From NCBI GenBank assembly GCA_963832945.1, contig CAWHVV010000002.1, positions 124,001 to 188,000 of the forward strand: a stretch of DNA of 64,000 nt. Reading direction: 5' to 3'. Shown piece after piece: positions 8,045 to 17,226 of this stretch. Made by a program: the position numbers and the translations under genes. The notes beneath the pieces are model-generated. The model worked only from the letters and a program-made list of their open reading frames with translations. It searched no databases and was not told the DNA's origin. Every line of letters begins with the position of its first letter. Positions within the stretch are counted from its first letter, which is position 1. This DNA comes from JAFEDN01 sp963832945 (lineage in GTDB: Bacteria; Pseudomonadota; Gammaproteobacteria; Coxiellales; Coxiellaceae).

Positions 8045-9378
8045 GGCGTTATCTGTAAGTAAGGATCAAAAGCATCGCGCAAGGCGTCAGCAAATAAATT
8101 GGCGGCTATCACCAGGCCAAACATCGAGATCAGTGCCGCCAGCAGTGGCCACCAGACCACCGGTTCGCGCGCCAGCTCCAGGCGCGAACTATTGATCATG
8201 TTGCCCCAGCTCATTGTTGTTGGGTCAACGCCCACGCCCACGTACGACAACACAGCTTCCGCCAGTACTAAAACGCTAAAATCCAGCACCAGAGTGATAA
8301 TGACAATGTGAAAAACGTTGGGGATGATGTGTCGCAGGATAATTCTGACATCACTGACACCCAGCGCCCTTGCCGCCTGTACGAATTCCATTTCACGTAA
8401 TTTCAAGGTTTCGCCGCGTAAAAAACGGCATAAACCGGCCCAGCCGGTGATGCCGAGAATAAAACATAAAGCCAGCAAGCGCACGTCGGCGCGCGCAGCA
8501 AGCGTGGGATATTGCGCGGCATGATTGTTCATGTAAACCTGAAGCATAAGCACCGACGCGGCAATCAGCAACACACCGGGAATAGAGCTTAAAGTGGTGT
8601 AGGAATACTGGATAAGATCGTCGATCCAGCCGCGAAAATATCCGGCGAAAGTGCCCAACAATAACGCGAATGGCAAGGCAAACAGGGTAGTGATGGTGCC
8701 AATAATTAAGCCGGTGCGAATGCTTTTAATTGTTTGATAAAAGACATCACGGCCGATTTTATCGGTGCCGAAGATATGATAATGAGTAGCCAATAAGACG
8801 CCGGCGCATACAAGAATCCATAAAAAAGTCGAGGTTATCCACATTGCGCGCCAAGCCGTATGGGTTTTTCCTTGTAAAATTGTTCTCAGGCTGACGGCCC
8901 ATGTTTGTTTTTTATAATGACTATACAAAAGCACAAAAACAGTCAATAAAAATAAACTGATCATCAAACCCAAAGCCGTGCCAAGGCTGACTCTGAAGAC
9001 AATGTCCGCAGAATCGCCATGGACATAAGACAATGGCGGGAATCCCCGGACTTTTTCTCCATTGGGTAGTTCAACAATCGACTGGATAAATAAATATTTG
9101 GAAAACGGCGCAGAATAAGTGACTTCGGTTTGCTGCCCCAATGGCCGCACCAGCCGGTCGAGAAGGGTGAACGATCCACGAAAACGAATAGAATCGGTCA
9201 GACCGATCAGAGTGTAAAACAGCAGAATGATGGACGCGGACGCGCTGGCGCCGCTGGTCATTACCTGCGCCCAGGGTCTGCGCCAGTGTGGATAACGGCT
9301 TCCCCAAACCATGAAAATGAGAAGCGCCACCACCAATCCCCAGATCAAATAATCGCTTGGCAACATATCCAGATGCAA
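8041..9378 (-). CDS. yejE: peptide ABC transporter permease (YejE/OppC type)
   Basis: 445 residues, longer than OppC (~300) because of a ~150-residue N-terminal region with three membrane segments and a periplasmic loop, as in YejE. The C-terminal half is a BPD_transp_1 permease. HYHIFGTDKIGRDVFYQ is the conserved YejE/OppC entry motif, and the EAA loop is GETLKLREMEFVQAARALG (about residues 325-343), which docks the ATPase. The C-terminal FADALRDAFDPYLQITP is a hallmark of dipeptide permeases. The order yejA-yejB-yejE-yejF is the same as in E. coli. Confidence 0.92.
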   Translation of the reverse strand: MHLDMLPSDYLIWGLVVALLIFMVWGSRYPHWRRPWAQVMTSGASASASIILLFYTLIGLTDSIRFRGSFTLLDRLVRPLGQQTEVTYSAPFSKYLFIQSIVELPNGEKVRGFPPLSYVHGDSADIVFRVSLGTALGLMISLFLLTVFVLLYSHYKKQTWAVSLRTILQGKTHTAWRAMWITSTFLWILVCAGVLLATHYHIFGTDKIGRDVFYQTIKSIRTGLIIGTITTLFALPFALLLGTFAGYFRGWIDDLIQYSYTTLSSIPGVLLIAASVLMLQVYMNNHAAQYPTLAARADVRLLALCFILGITGWAGLCRFLRGETLKLREMEFVQAARALGVSDVRIILRHIIPNVFHIVIITLVLDFSVLVLAEAVLSYVGVGVDPTTMSWGNMINSSRLELAREPVVWWPLLAALISMFGLVIAANLFADALRDAFDPYLQITP

Positions 9379-9390
9379 AGAAAACTCCTT

Positions 9391-10368
9391 TTAGTTTAAT
9401 TTCACCCTCGGGTCCACGAGAAGGTAGGAGAAATCAGTGAGTATTAATCCCACAATATAAAACAGGGTGCCGAGAAAAACCATCGCGCGGACAATATCAA
9501 AATCCTGTTGGGCGATGGCGTCGATAGTGTAACTTCCCAGTCCCGGAATGCCGAAAAAAGATTCCAGAATTAAACTGCCCATAAATAATGTGGGGATAAG
9601 AACAACAACACCGGTTAAGATGGGAATCATCGCATTTTTTAAAATATGCTTAAAAAGCACAGCTATTTCCGATAAGCCTTTCGCACGCGCAGTTCGAACA
9701 TATTGTTTATGCACTTCTTCGAGAAAGATAGTGCGGTACCAGCGAGTTTCTGCGCCTATTCCGCTGATAACGCCAATCATAATAGGCAGAATCACAAATT
9801 TAAACGCTTCCAATCCTGTTTGATATCCGGAAATCGGTACCAGCCGCAATATTTTTCCGAATAGGAATTGACCGGCGATAATATAAAACATGCTGGAAAT
9901 AGACATGATGATGACACAGATGAAAACTGAAAACCGGTCAAAGAAAGTTCCGCGGAAAAGAGCAATAAGTAAAGCAAAACTGATATTTACTCCCAGACCA
10001 ATGATTAATGTGGGTACGGCTATTGCCAGGCTTGGCCACATGCGTTGTGAAATATCATAACTGATGTCACGTCCCTGATTAGACGAGCCAAAGTTAAATG
10101 CAAATAATTGTATGGATTTATTAAAATATAATGTATCGGTAAATTGATGCCGGCCTCGCGACTTCGAATTATAAAAAAGCGGTTGGTCGTATCCATAAGT
10201 TTTTTTCCAGGCTTGTATGGCATCAAAGCTCACCCATTTTTCGCCAAGATGTGCTCTGGCCATATCGTCGGGAGAGTTCACCATAAAAAACAACACGAAC
10301 GTAATTAAGTTGACGCCGATCAGTATGGGAATCGCGTAAAGAATGCGTCGCAATAAATAAATAAACAT
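9391..10368 (-). CDS. yejB: peptide ABC transporter permease (YejB/OppB type)
   Basis: 325 residues with the OppB layout: an N-terminal membrane helix (MFIYLLRRILYAIPILIGV), an extracytoplasmic region of ~100 residues and five further helices. The EAA loop is EVHKQYVRTARAKGLSE, and the protein ends in the family tail DFSYLLVDPRVKLN. It forms the membrane channel with YejE. The ATG at 10368 follows ATTAATCTCCTGG-side sequence read on the minus strand as CCAGGAGATTAA, which contains a good AGGAGA site. Confidence 0.93.
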   Translation of the reverse strand: MFIYLLRRILYAIPILIGVNLITFVLFFMVNSPDDMARAHLGEKWVSFDAIQAWKKTYGYDQPLFYNSKSRGRHQFTDTLYFNKSIQLFAFNFGSSNQGRDISYDISQRMWPSLAIAVPTLIIGLGVNISFALLIALFRGTFFDRFSVFICVIIMSISSMFYIIAGQFLFGKILRLVPISGYQTGLEAFKFVILPIMIGVISGIGAETRWYRTIFLEEVHKQYVRTARAKGLSEIAVLFKHILKNAMIPILTGVVVLIPTLFMGSLILESFFGIPGLGSYTIDAIAQQDFDIVRAMVFLGTLFYIVGLILTDFSYLLVDPRVKLN

Positions 10369-10378
10369 TTAATCTCCT

Positions 10379-10436
10379 GGGGTCAAAGTCTCGAATCGTG
10401 AAAAATTCATTTTTTCACGATTCGAGACTTGACCCC
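10379..10436. repeat. 58-bp near-perfect palindrome (REP-like)
   Basis: GGGGTCAAAGTCTCGAATCG at the left pairs with CGATTCGAGACTTGACCCC at the right, with one unpaired base and a five-base loop around 10406. The GGGGTCA terminal motif also occurs at 24553, 24583 and, inverted, near 51244, and resembles REP sequences associated with Y1-type (RAYT) transposases. No target duplication is seen, which fits that type. The stop codon of yejA is inside it. It could also act as a transcription attenuator between yejA and yejB. Confidence 0.75.
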
Positions 10437-12604
10437 ACAAATTTTTTTACTCCGGGGCTGTGTTCGCGGAGCCACCAGGTGATGGTTAGTGGCACACTGA
10501 GTGTGGCTATTAAACCGGCTAATAACCAGAGCGGCCAGGTTTGCGGTTTATTCCATTGCTGACGCAACTTTTCACGCTTTGCGCCGTCTATTGTCAAATA
10601 TTTAAGGGTATTGCCGGCCAGTGCGTTAGGCTTGCGGGGTCCGACCCAGGATTGCTGGAGCATAAAAATAATCGGATTAAAGCCCCATATCCAGGGATTG
10701 TCTCGCCGCACGATCGCTAAAAATTGCGAAATGGCGGCTTGCCGTGGAGCACCGTCCGGCAGGCCGGCTATTAACGTAAATAACTGATCAGCTTGCGGAT
10801 TCGCGTAATTACTGGCATTTTCGCCGCCGAATTTTACTTTTCCATTAGGGCCGTACAATAAAAATAAAAAATCTTCCGGGTCCGGATAATCCGCTACCCA
10901 ACCCCAGGCAAACATTTGTACCGCGCCGGTGCGCACTTTGTCCTGGAAGCGGTTGTACAAAGTCGCTCGAATATTAAGGTCAATTCCCAGTTTGGCAAAT
11001 TCCTTACGATACCAGTTATATTCGGCGTTATCATCAGGCCCGCCATTGCTCACTAAATCATAATTTAAAATGAGCGGTTTTCCGGTTTTGGGATCTATAC
11101 CATTGGGATAGCCTGCGGCTTGCAACAATTCTTTGGCGGCGCTTAAAGGTTTACGAACCGCGTGATTATTTTGCCAGGAATAAATGTATGGATTGATGCC
11201 GGCTTCCCCGGATTGATAGCCAAATATCCCGGGTGGTATGGGCCCTTGTGCCGGAATACCGCGGCCGTTGAGAAAAATATTAATAAATTCTTCCTCATCA
11301 AGGGCGATGGCGATGGCGCGGCGTAATTGTTGTTGGGTTTCGCCATAGCCGCCGGATACGGGGTCTAGCATGTTAAAACCCGTATAATAAATTGACGGAC
11401 TGATGGCGGTAGACAAATTCATGTCTTTTTTCTGCAAGCTCCGAGTCAGATGAACGCTGCCATCATTGTCGAGGTGTATGGCCTGATCGAAGCTATCGGC
11501 GCTGATTTCTGAAAGATCGTAGTAACCTTGCATAAATTTATTCCAGCGGGGAATGCTTTCGCGATCCAGAGTAAAAATCACTTCATTTATAAACGGTAAT
11601 TTTTTGCCACTGTTTTGTAAATAGCCTTTTTCTGCATCGCCGGGTTCACCCTCGCTGGGATAAAATTCATCATGAAAATTAGGGTTGCGCGCTAAAATCA
11701 TTTGCCGGTTAGGATTATTGTCGATCAACATATAAGGGCCTGTGCCCACAGGATACCAATCCAGTGAAATATTGCGTTCCGCCATGCCCTTTTGCGCATA
11801 AAAATAAGTGACTTCCCATGGTATGGGGGCAAAAAAAGGCATCGCCAGCCAGAATTTAAATTGCGGATAAAATCCTTTGATTTGAATTTGATAGTGATAC
11901 CTGTCAATGACTTTAACGCCGGTCAATGCGTATTTTCTTAAATCGATATAAGGGCGGCTCTGTTTCGATAAATTGTCGGCTAACACGGACAAACCCACGA
12001 TATGCTGACTCATAAAGCCGTAGATAGGCGACTGGACAGTGGGATCGGCCAGGCGTTTTATTTCATAAACAAAATCATCAGCGATTAACTCGCGGGCGCC
12101 GTTGTACTTAAAATCATGCAGCGTATGTATGTTTGCTAATGCTTCTTCGCTCATATTGAGATAATAAAAACGGCCTTTGGCATCCAGAGCGAAAGCCGGG
12201 TGAGGTTGATAAAAAATGCCGGGTTGAACGGTGATGTTATAAATACTGTACGCGACCTGCTTTGAGTCTGGATTATCCGGAAGTTTTTTTCCTTCGGAAT
12301 TAAAATAGTCCACTTCCGGCATGGTCGCGGCGCTCAGTGGAACTAGAGTATAAGGTCTTTTCAGATAATGATATTGCAGCGGGGGCTCATAAATTTGCAT
12401 AGTGAACTGAGCTTCATCCGTAGCGTAAGAACGGGCTGGATCCAGGGTCTTGGGTGGATTGGTAAATGCTAAATAGGCAATATTTTCCTGGTGAGTATGA
12501 ACGTGCGGGTTATTCCAGGTTTGTGCTCCGGCGCCGGTGGTGGTGATAATAATCACGACCGTCAGTATGGTTTGATAAAATATTTTTCTGCGTAAATCAT
12601 TCAC
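10415..12604 (-). CDS. yejA: peptide ABC transporter substrate-binding protein (SBP family 5, YejA-like) with C-terminal membrane helix
   Basis: 729 residues, long for the family (~600). It has a signal peptide or anchor (TILTVVIIITTTGAGAQ), then a family-5 extracellular solute-binding fold: TNPPKTLDPARSYATDE near residue 47, VGTGPYMLIDNNPNRQM around 289 and FAWGWVADYPDPEDFLFLLY near 595. These bind peptides in the periplasm for YejBEF. Unusually, a second hydrophobic segment (WPLWLLAGLIATLSVPLTI, about residues 695-713) follows the domain, so the protein may be tethered at both ends. The last residues GSSLES and the stop come from a REP-like palindrome. It is the first gene of the four-gene operon. 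Confidence 0.88.
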   Translation of the reverse strand: MNDLRRKIFYQTILTVVIIITTTGAGAQTWNNPHVHTHQENIAYLAFTNPPKTLDPARSYATDEAQFTMQIYEPPLQYHYLKRPYTLVPLSAATMPEVDYFNSEGKKLPDNPDSKQVAYSIYNITVQPGIFYQPHPAFALDAKGRFYYLNMSEEALANIHTLHDFKYNGARELIADDFVYEIKRLADPTVQSPIYGFMSQHIVGLSVLADNLSKQSRPYIDLRKYALTGVKVIDRYHYQIQIKGFYPQFKFWLAMPFFAPIPWEVTYFYAQKGMAERNISLDWYPVGTGPYMLIDNNPNRQMILARNPNFHDEFYPSEGEPGDAEKGYLQNSGKKLPFINEVIFTLDRESIPRWNKFMQGYYDLSEISADSFDQAIHLDNDGSVHLTRSLQKKDMNLSTAISPSIYYTGFNMLDPVSGGYGETQQQLRRAIAIALDEEEFINIFLNGRGIPAQGPIPPGIFGYQSGEAGINPYIYSWQNNHAVRKPLSAAKELLQAAGYPNGIDPKTGKPLILNYDLVSNGGPDDNAEYNWYRKEFAKLGIDLNIRATLYNRFQDKVRTGAVQMFAWGWVADYPDPEDFLFLLYGPNGKVKFGGENASNYANPQADQLFTLIAGLPDGAPRQAAISQFLAIVRRDNPWIWGFNPIIFMLQQSWVGPRKPNALAGNTLKYLTIDGAKREKLRQQWNKPQTWPLWLLAGLIATLSVPLTITWWLREHSPGVKKFVGSSLES

Positions 12605-12727
12605 TACACTCAGTCCTTAAAATCATGGCAATGATCAAATGCCTGTGCGATAATTCCTTTTCCCGATTTTTCAGAGTGAAAAAGTGTAACATTTTTCAGA
12701 AGTTCACGTCACAAGGATTTTTCGCCT

Positions 12728-13030
12728 ATGGATAGTGAAAACAATAACCCGCCACAATATTTTTGCTGGAAAGGTGAGCAATTATATGTGGATTTACTGG
12801 TGCAGACTTTTGCCAGCCATGATGAAATTGTGGGCTTGCAGGGCAATCGCTTAAAAGTGCGGTTGGCGTCTTCTCCGGTGGCCGGGAAAGCCAACGACCA
12901 TTTGCTCAAATTAATGGCTGAATATTATGGGGTGCCTAACAACAGGGTCCATATCACCAAGGGTCATCAGAGTCGCATGAAGCAGATTTGTATCAATAAT
13001 CCCCAAAATAACCTTCCCGATTTTAATTAA
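12728..13030 (+). CDS. DUF167/YggU family protein
   Basis: 100 residues with the YggU pattern: IVGLQGNRLKVRLASSPVAGKAND (part: LKVRLASSPVAGKAND) and LLKLMAEYYGVPNNRVHITKGHQSRMKQICI (part: VHITKGHQSRMK). The biochemical role of this small conserved family is unknown. AAGGATTTTTCGCCT precedes the ATG, a reasonable ribosome binding site. Its stop codon overlaps, tail to tail, the end of the next gene on the opposite strand by four bases. Confidence 0.88.
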   Translation: MDSENNNPPQYFCWKGEQLYVDLLVQTFASHDEIVGLQGNRLKVRLASSPVAGKANDHLLKLMAEYYGVPNNRVHITKGHQSRMKQICINNPQNNLPDFN

Positions 13031-13527
13031 TTCATACGTTGTACAGCAGGCCCAAAAATATTTTGCAAATTCTCATTGTCTCTTGATAAGTTGTGTTGAC
13101 GCTTCAAAGCATTGATCCCATCTGCAAATAGACCAGTGCAACATACTGGAGCGCAAAGAGGTGCACAAACAATATGTGTGATACCTCCGCAATCATCATC
13201 ATTTGTACATTTAAGATAAAAATGGCAAGCTTTCCGTGTATATTTCCAGGTATCTTGATAACGTGCATCACGACCAGGATAGGTGATATCCAGCATTTCA
13301 GGATCAACTGAAGTTATAGTCACCAAATTTGTAGGAGGAGCCGGTGTATTTTCATCTAAATTCAAAAGATATGACGCGGATATATATTTTAGAACGGTTG
13401 GTACATCCTGATAAGTGACGGGATGAGCCTTTTCTTCTTTAGATTCAACTATGGCTTGTTCTTCTTTAATATCAGCTAAGAGAGGAAGACTAATAGGAGC
13501 TTTCTCTGTTCTAAAAATTCTAAACAT
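13027..13527 (-). CDS. unknown protein with cysteine-rich C-terminal half
   Basis: 166 residues; no family recognised. The first ~100 residues are soluble and acidic (LPLLADIKEEQAIVESKEE). The C-terminal third has a cluster of cysteines in CHFYLKCTNDDDCGGI and HIVCAPLCAPVCCTG (eight Cys in about 40 residues), which could bind metal or form disulfides. There is no signal peptide, so a metal site or a role after export by a dedicated system are both possible. GAGGTGATACCAT just before the ATG gives a ribosome binding site. The gene is probably a lineage-specific accessory protein, and its AT-rich composition differs from its neighbours. Confidence 0.6.
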   Translation of the reverse strand: MFRIFRTEKAPISLPLLADIKEEQAIVESKEEKAHPVTYQDVPTVLKYISASYLLNLDENTPAPPTNLVTITSVDPEMLDITYPGRDARYQDTWKYTRKACHFYLKCTNDDDCGGITHIVCAPLCAPVCCTGLFADGINALKRQHNLSRDNENLQNIFGPAVQRMN

Positions 13528-13608
13528 ATGGTATCACCTCATTATATAAAGCAGATACTTTACAATCGCAATATTAACAAATTATTAACGGTATTTTATA
13601 GCGGCCTC

Positions 13609-14364
13609 TTATTCATCCACCCATGCCGGCAAATAATTTTCAACCCGGCGGGATGTCAGGTGATTAATTCGCCACTGTGGATCATGCTTCGCGACTAATC
13701 GCCAAAATTTGTTTGAATGATTCAAATGGACGGTATGACAAAGTTCATGAATCATAATATGGCGAACAATATTCGCGGATAGAAAAATCAGTTTGAAATT
13801 TAAATTAATCGATTTTTGCGATGAACAACTTCCCCAGCGTGTTTTTTGGTTGCGAATGGTTAAATTTTTAAAGGGCAGGTTTAACTCCTGGCTTAAAATG
13901 GAGAGACGCGGCGCTAAAATTTGTTCGGCTTTTTGCCATAACCATTGCCGTAATACTTTAAAACAAATCTGAGTATCATCGATATTGCCCAGGACTGTTA
14001 ATTCAGAATGCGGACGCAGGATTAATTGAGTTTTCCCCGGGCTGAAAAGATAACTGATTTTCCATTGTTCGCCACAGGATTGTAAATGCAGGTGCTGAGG
14101 AAGCGGCATCGGAGAAGTGGCGTTGGCGAATTTTTGCAGTAAATGAGCATTTTTTTCGATCCAGGGACGTTTTTCATTCAATAAATCAGGGACGTCGATG
14201 AGTCGCCAGCGCATCGGCAAAATGACCTCCAGGCCATTGCGCGGAGAAATTTTCAAAGACGCGTTTCGAGCCCGGCTGCTGCGACGGATCGAATGAGCCG
14301 GTGGCCAGGCCTGCATTGCGCCAGGAGATTTTTCTTCGGCGGAGAGTTTCGGATTATTGTTCAC
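13609..14364 (-). CDS. YgjP-type zinc metallopeptidase (DUF45/M48 family)
   Basis: 251 residues. The zinc site is HELCHTVHLNHSNKFW (about residues 205-220: HExxH plus a later His), and TRWGSCSSQKSINLNFKLI (about 169-187) is the family's second signature. It matches the YgjP/SprT-like predicted peptidases of ~240 residues. The start was taken at 14364 but a later Met is possible. It lies just downstream of phrB on the same strand with a 25-base gap. The role in the cell is not established. Confidence 0.85.
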   Translation of the reverse strand: MNNNPKLSAEEKSPGAMQAWPPAHSIRRSSRARNASLKISPRNGLEVILPMRWRLIDVPDLLNEKRPWIEKNAHLLQKFANATSPMPLPQHLHLQSCGEQWKISYLFSPGKTQLILRPHSELTVLGNIDDTQICFKVLRQWLWQKAEQILAPRLSILSQELNLPFKNLTIRNQKTRWGSCSSQKSINLNFKLIFLSANIVRHIMIHELCHTVHLNHSNKFWRLVAKHDPQWRINHLTSRRVENYLPAWVDE

Positions 14365-14389
14365 ACCACCCCATATCCACTTTTACTTC

Positions 14390-15814
14390 TCACAAGTCAT
14401 TTAAAACTAATTTTTTGTAATTGGCAACAAATTGGCGCCGGGTTTTTTCGAGATCCACAATAGGGCGCGGGTAGTCGGGTAAATGCCCAAATTTAGCGGG
14501 ATCATGAATATCTTTGGCGTTTAATTTATTTAATTCCGGACAATAATGGCGAATAAAATTTCCCTGCGGATCAAATCGCTGACTTTGACGAAGTGGATTA
14601 AACACTCGAAAATACGGCGCCGCATCAACGCCGGTGGAAGCGCTCCACTGCCATCCTCCGTTATTGGCGGCTAAATCGCCGTCAATTAAATGTTGCATAA
14701 AATACTTTTCACCCATACGCCAATCCAATTGCAGGTTTTTAGCCAGAAAAGACGCCACTATCATCCGCAGTCGATTGTGCATCCAGCCCGTTATGTTGAG
14801 TTGCCGCATGGCTGCGTCAATGATCGGTATTCCAGTCATGCCTTTGGTCCATGCTGAAAATAATTTTTCATTGTTATTCCACGGCATTTTTTCGGTTTTC
14901 AGCTGGTAAGCTCTGCGCATGGAAATTCTGGGTACGGCGACTAATAAGTGTTTGTAAAATTCTCTCCAGATTAATTCCGCCATCCACGTAACCGCACCTT
15001 CGTTTCCGGTAAGCAGTTGATGGTCATTGGCTTTTAACGCGGCTAAAAAGCATTCGCGCGGGGAGATCATACCACTGGCCAGATAAGGCGATAATTGACT
15101 GGTGCCTGCTAATGCCGGGAAGTCACGACTCTGATCATAAGAAAATAAATGACTATCAATAAATTGATGCAAACGCCGGCGCGCTATTTTTTCGCCCGCG
15201 GGCCAAAGTCCGGGATCGACGGTGGCATGGAAGCCGTCCACATGTTGAGGGATGGCTGACGATTTAATCGTTAAAACGTTTTGTTTTGCCCGCACGTTCA
15301 AAAGTTTTATCGGCATGGACTCCGAAAATATTTTATACCAGGCGCGTTTATAGGGAGTAAACACTTTAAAAAAACCACCTTGCCGGGTCTGAATGCTGCC
15401 GGGGGGCAAAATAACCTGATCATCATAACTGAAGCAGCGGAGATTTTCTGACGCTAAATATTTTTTTATCGTTTGATCGCGGCGATGCTCATCTATTTCG
15501 TATTGGCGATTAAAAAATAATATTTCCGCCTTGCATTTGCGCATCACCTGCAGAATGGTGGCTGCTATTGAAGTGTTTTCATCGATGGTATAAATCAACA
15601 GGGGAATGTTTTGCTCTGACAAATCTGCTGATAGTGCCGATAAACCTCTCAAAATAAATTCCACCCGGCAGGCAGCGGTATCGTGTTTTTTTAAAAACGC
15701 GGGGTCTATAATATACACGCCAATAATTCCTGACTGACACTGTTGTGCCGCAAAATAAAGGGCTTTATTGTCGCGAATTCTTAAATCTTCCCTAAACCAG
15801 ATAAGACCGTACAT
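14390..15814 (-). CDS. phrB: deoxyribodipyrimidine photolyase
   Basis: 474 residues, the length of class I CPD photolyases. An N-terminal Rossmann-like antenna domain (LIWFREDLRIRDNKAL) is followed by the FAD domain, with WRMGEKYFMQHLIDGDLAAN (20 residues, about 377-396), NNGGWQWSASTG and PYFRVFNPLRQSQRFDPQG. The Trp residues of the electron-transfer chain appear present (WMHNRLRM, GWQW). It repairs UV cyclobutane dimers using blue light, which is notable if the organism has an environmental stage. It is divergent from epmB, with 49 bases between the starts. Confidence 0.95.
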   Translation of the reverse strand: MYGLIWFREDLRIRDNKALYFAAQQCQSGIIGVYIIDPAFLKKHDTAACRVEFILRGLSALSADLSEQNIPLLIYTIDENTSIAATILQVMRKCKAEILFFNRQYEIDEHRRDQTIKKYLASENLRCFSYDDQVILPPGSIQTRQGGFFKVFTPYKRAWYKIFSESMPIKLLNVRAKQNVLTIKSSAIPQHVDGFHATVDPGLWPAGEKIARRRLHQFIDSHLFSYDQSRDFPALAGTSQLSPYLASGMISPRECFLAALKANDHQLLTGNEGAVTWMAELIWREFYKHLLVAVPRISMRRAYQLKTEKMPWNNNEKLFSAWTKGMTGIPIIDAAMRQLNITGWMHNRLRMIVASFLAKNLQLDWRMGEKYFMQHLIDGDLAANNGGWQWSASTGVDAAPYFRVFNPLRQSQRFDPQGNFIRHYCPELNKLNAKDIHDPAKFGHLPDYPRPIVDLEKTRRQFVANYKKLVLNDL

Positions 15815-15863
15815 AAGGACTCCTTCTCTTGATAATGCACATTTATTATGCGATCATGGCGTC

Positions 15864-16892
15864 ATGCAAAATCCTCATCAAGACTGGCAGCATGCTCTGG
15901 CGAACGCGATTACCAACCCTCAGGAACTTTGCGAAGCATTGGCGCTGGAGAACAGGGAATTTCATAAACGCGTCAATTCCAGCTCGCAATTTTCACTCCG
16001 TGTCCCCCGCGGTTTTGTAGCGCGAATGGAAAAAGGCAATTGGCAGGACCCTTTATTATTGCAGGTTTTGCCACTGACTAAAGAACTGGAAACGGCCCAG
16101 GGTTTTTGCCAGGACCCTTTACAGGAAAAACGGGTAAATCCTGTCCCGGGGTTATTGCATAAATATCACGGGCGCGTGCTTTTAATCGCTGCCAGCGGCT
16201 GCGCGATACACTGCCGCTACTGTTTTCGCCGCTATTTTCCTTATGAAGATAATACCCCTGGGCAATCCGGCTGGCAACCGGTTCTGGAATATATTGCTAA
16301 AGACGACACGATTTCGGAAGTCATTTTAAGCGGCGGAGATCCGCTGATTTTAAAAGATACCTCACTGAATTATTTAATTACAAAGTTGGCGGCGATTAGT
16401 CATGTCAGGATTTTACGGTTACATACACGCTTGCCGGTAGTGCTGCCGGAAAGAATCACGCCGGGGTTGATCCACACATTAACGGCTTCACGATTAAAAC
16501 CGGTGGTGGTCGTACACTGCAACCACCCACGCGAAATAGACCAAAACGTACAGGTTGCTTTATCATCTCTGCATGAAGCCGGCATTATTCTGCTTAACCA
16601 GTTTGTTTTGTTGCGTGGCATCAATGACAACGCAGATGTTCTGACAGACCTGTCCCAGCAACTATTTAGTTGCGGAGTTCTTCCCTATTATTTGCATTTA
16701 CTCGATCCCGTGCAGGGCGCCGAGCATTTTGCCGTCAGCGCTGAGGAAGGCCGTCATCTAATCCGGCAAATCACCGCGCGTTTACCCGGTTATCTTGTGC
16801 CCAAACTGGTGTGTGAGTTACCGGGCGAAACCGCCAAATCCCCAGTTCTGCAAATCAGTCCTGCGGCATTGGCCGTAGAATCTATAATATAA
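15864..16892 (+). CDS. epmB: EpmB, EF-P beta-lysylation lysine 2,3-aminomutase
   Basis: Radical-SAM enzyme of the KamA/YjeK family, 342 residues from the ATG at 15864. A longer reading from 15768 would overlap phrB and adds residues that homologues lack. The Fe-S motif is CAIHCRYCFRR (CxxxCxxC), followed by ILSGGDPL for SAM binding and RLHTRLPVVLPERIT. It converts (S)-alpha-lysine to (R)-beta-lysine, which EpmA attaches to elongation factor P; neither epmA nor efp is in the window, though in many gammaproteobacteria efp is next to epmB. The ORF continues intact to 16892. Confidence 0.92.
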   Translation: MQNPHQDWQHALANAITNPQELCEALALENREFHKRVNSSSQFSLRVPRGFVARMEKGNWQDPLLLQVLPLTKELETAQGFCQDPLQEKRVNPVPGLLHKYHGRVLLIAASGCAIHCRYCFRRYFPYEDNTPGQSGWQPVLEYIAKDDTISEVILSGGDPLILKDTSLNYLITKLAAISHVRILRLHTRLPVVLPERITPGLIHTLTASRLKPVVVVHCNHPREIDQNVQVALSSLHEAGIILLNQFVLLRGINDNADVLTDLSQQLFSCGVLPYYLHLLDPVQGAEHFAVSAEEGRHLIRQITARLPGYLVPKLVCELPGETAKSPVLQISPAALAVESII

Positions 16893-16917
16893 CAGTGGAT
16901 AGAGAAATAAATTTTTT

Positions 16918-17226
16918 ATGGAAAAGACAAATCTCCAACACAGTGATCACTGGTTAAAGCCGTATGCGGTTAAATATATCTGGTGGAAAACGCCGGAAGA
17001 AGCGCTACGTCAACCTGAGCGAGTGGTTGCTCAAGGAATGGAGTTAGGAGACTACAATGACGTGCAAATTCTGGTCAAAAAATTGGGTGATGATTATCTC
17101 CGGGGAGTATTACAACATGCTGCCGCAGGTGTTTTTTCGCCAAAATCCTGGGCATATTGGCATTATCGTCTGGGTTTAAGCCGAGGTATACACGTGCCGG
17201 CCTTGCCAAGACGGCGGTTACGATGA
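16918..17226 (+). CDS. small protein paired with an AbiEii-like toxin gene
   Basis: 102 residues beginning MEKTNLQHSDHWLKPYAVKY and containing WWKTPEEALRQPERVVAQGM (20 residues). I recognise this as the type of short gene often found directly before AbiEii-like nucleotidyltransferase genes, but I cannot name a family. The next reading frame overlaps it (ATGA at 17223), typical of toxin-antitoxin translational coupling. It is likely the partner or antitoxin of that gene by position only. The protein looks intact although its neighbour is broken. Confidence 0.6.
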   Translation: MEKTNLQHSDHWLKPYAVKYIWWKTPEEALRQPERVVAQGMELGDYNDVQILVKKLGDDYLRGVLQHAAAGVFSPKSWAYWHYRLGLSRGIHVPALPRRRLR

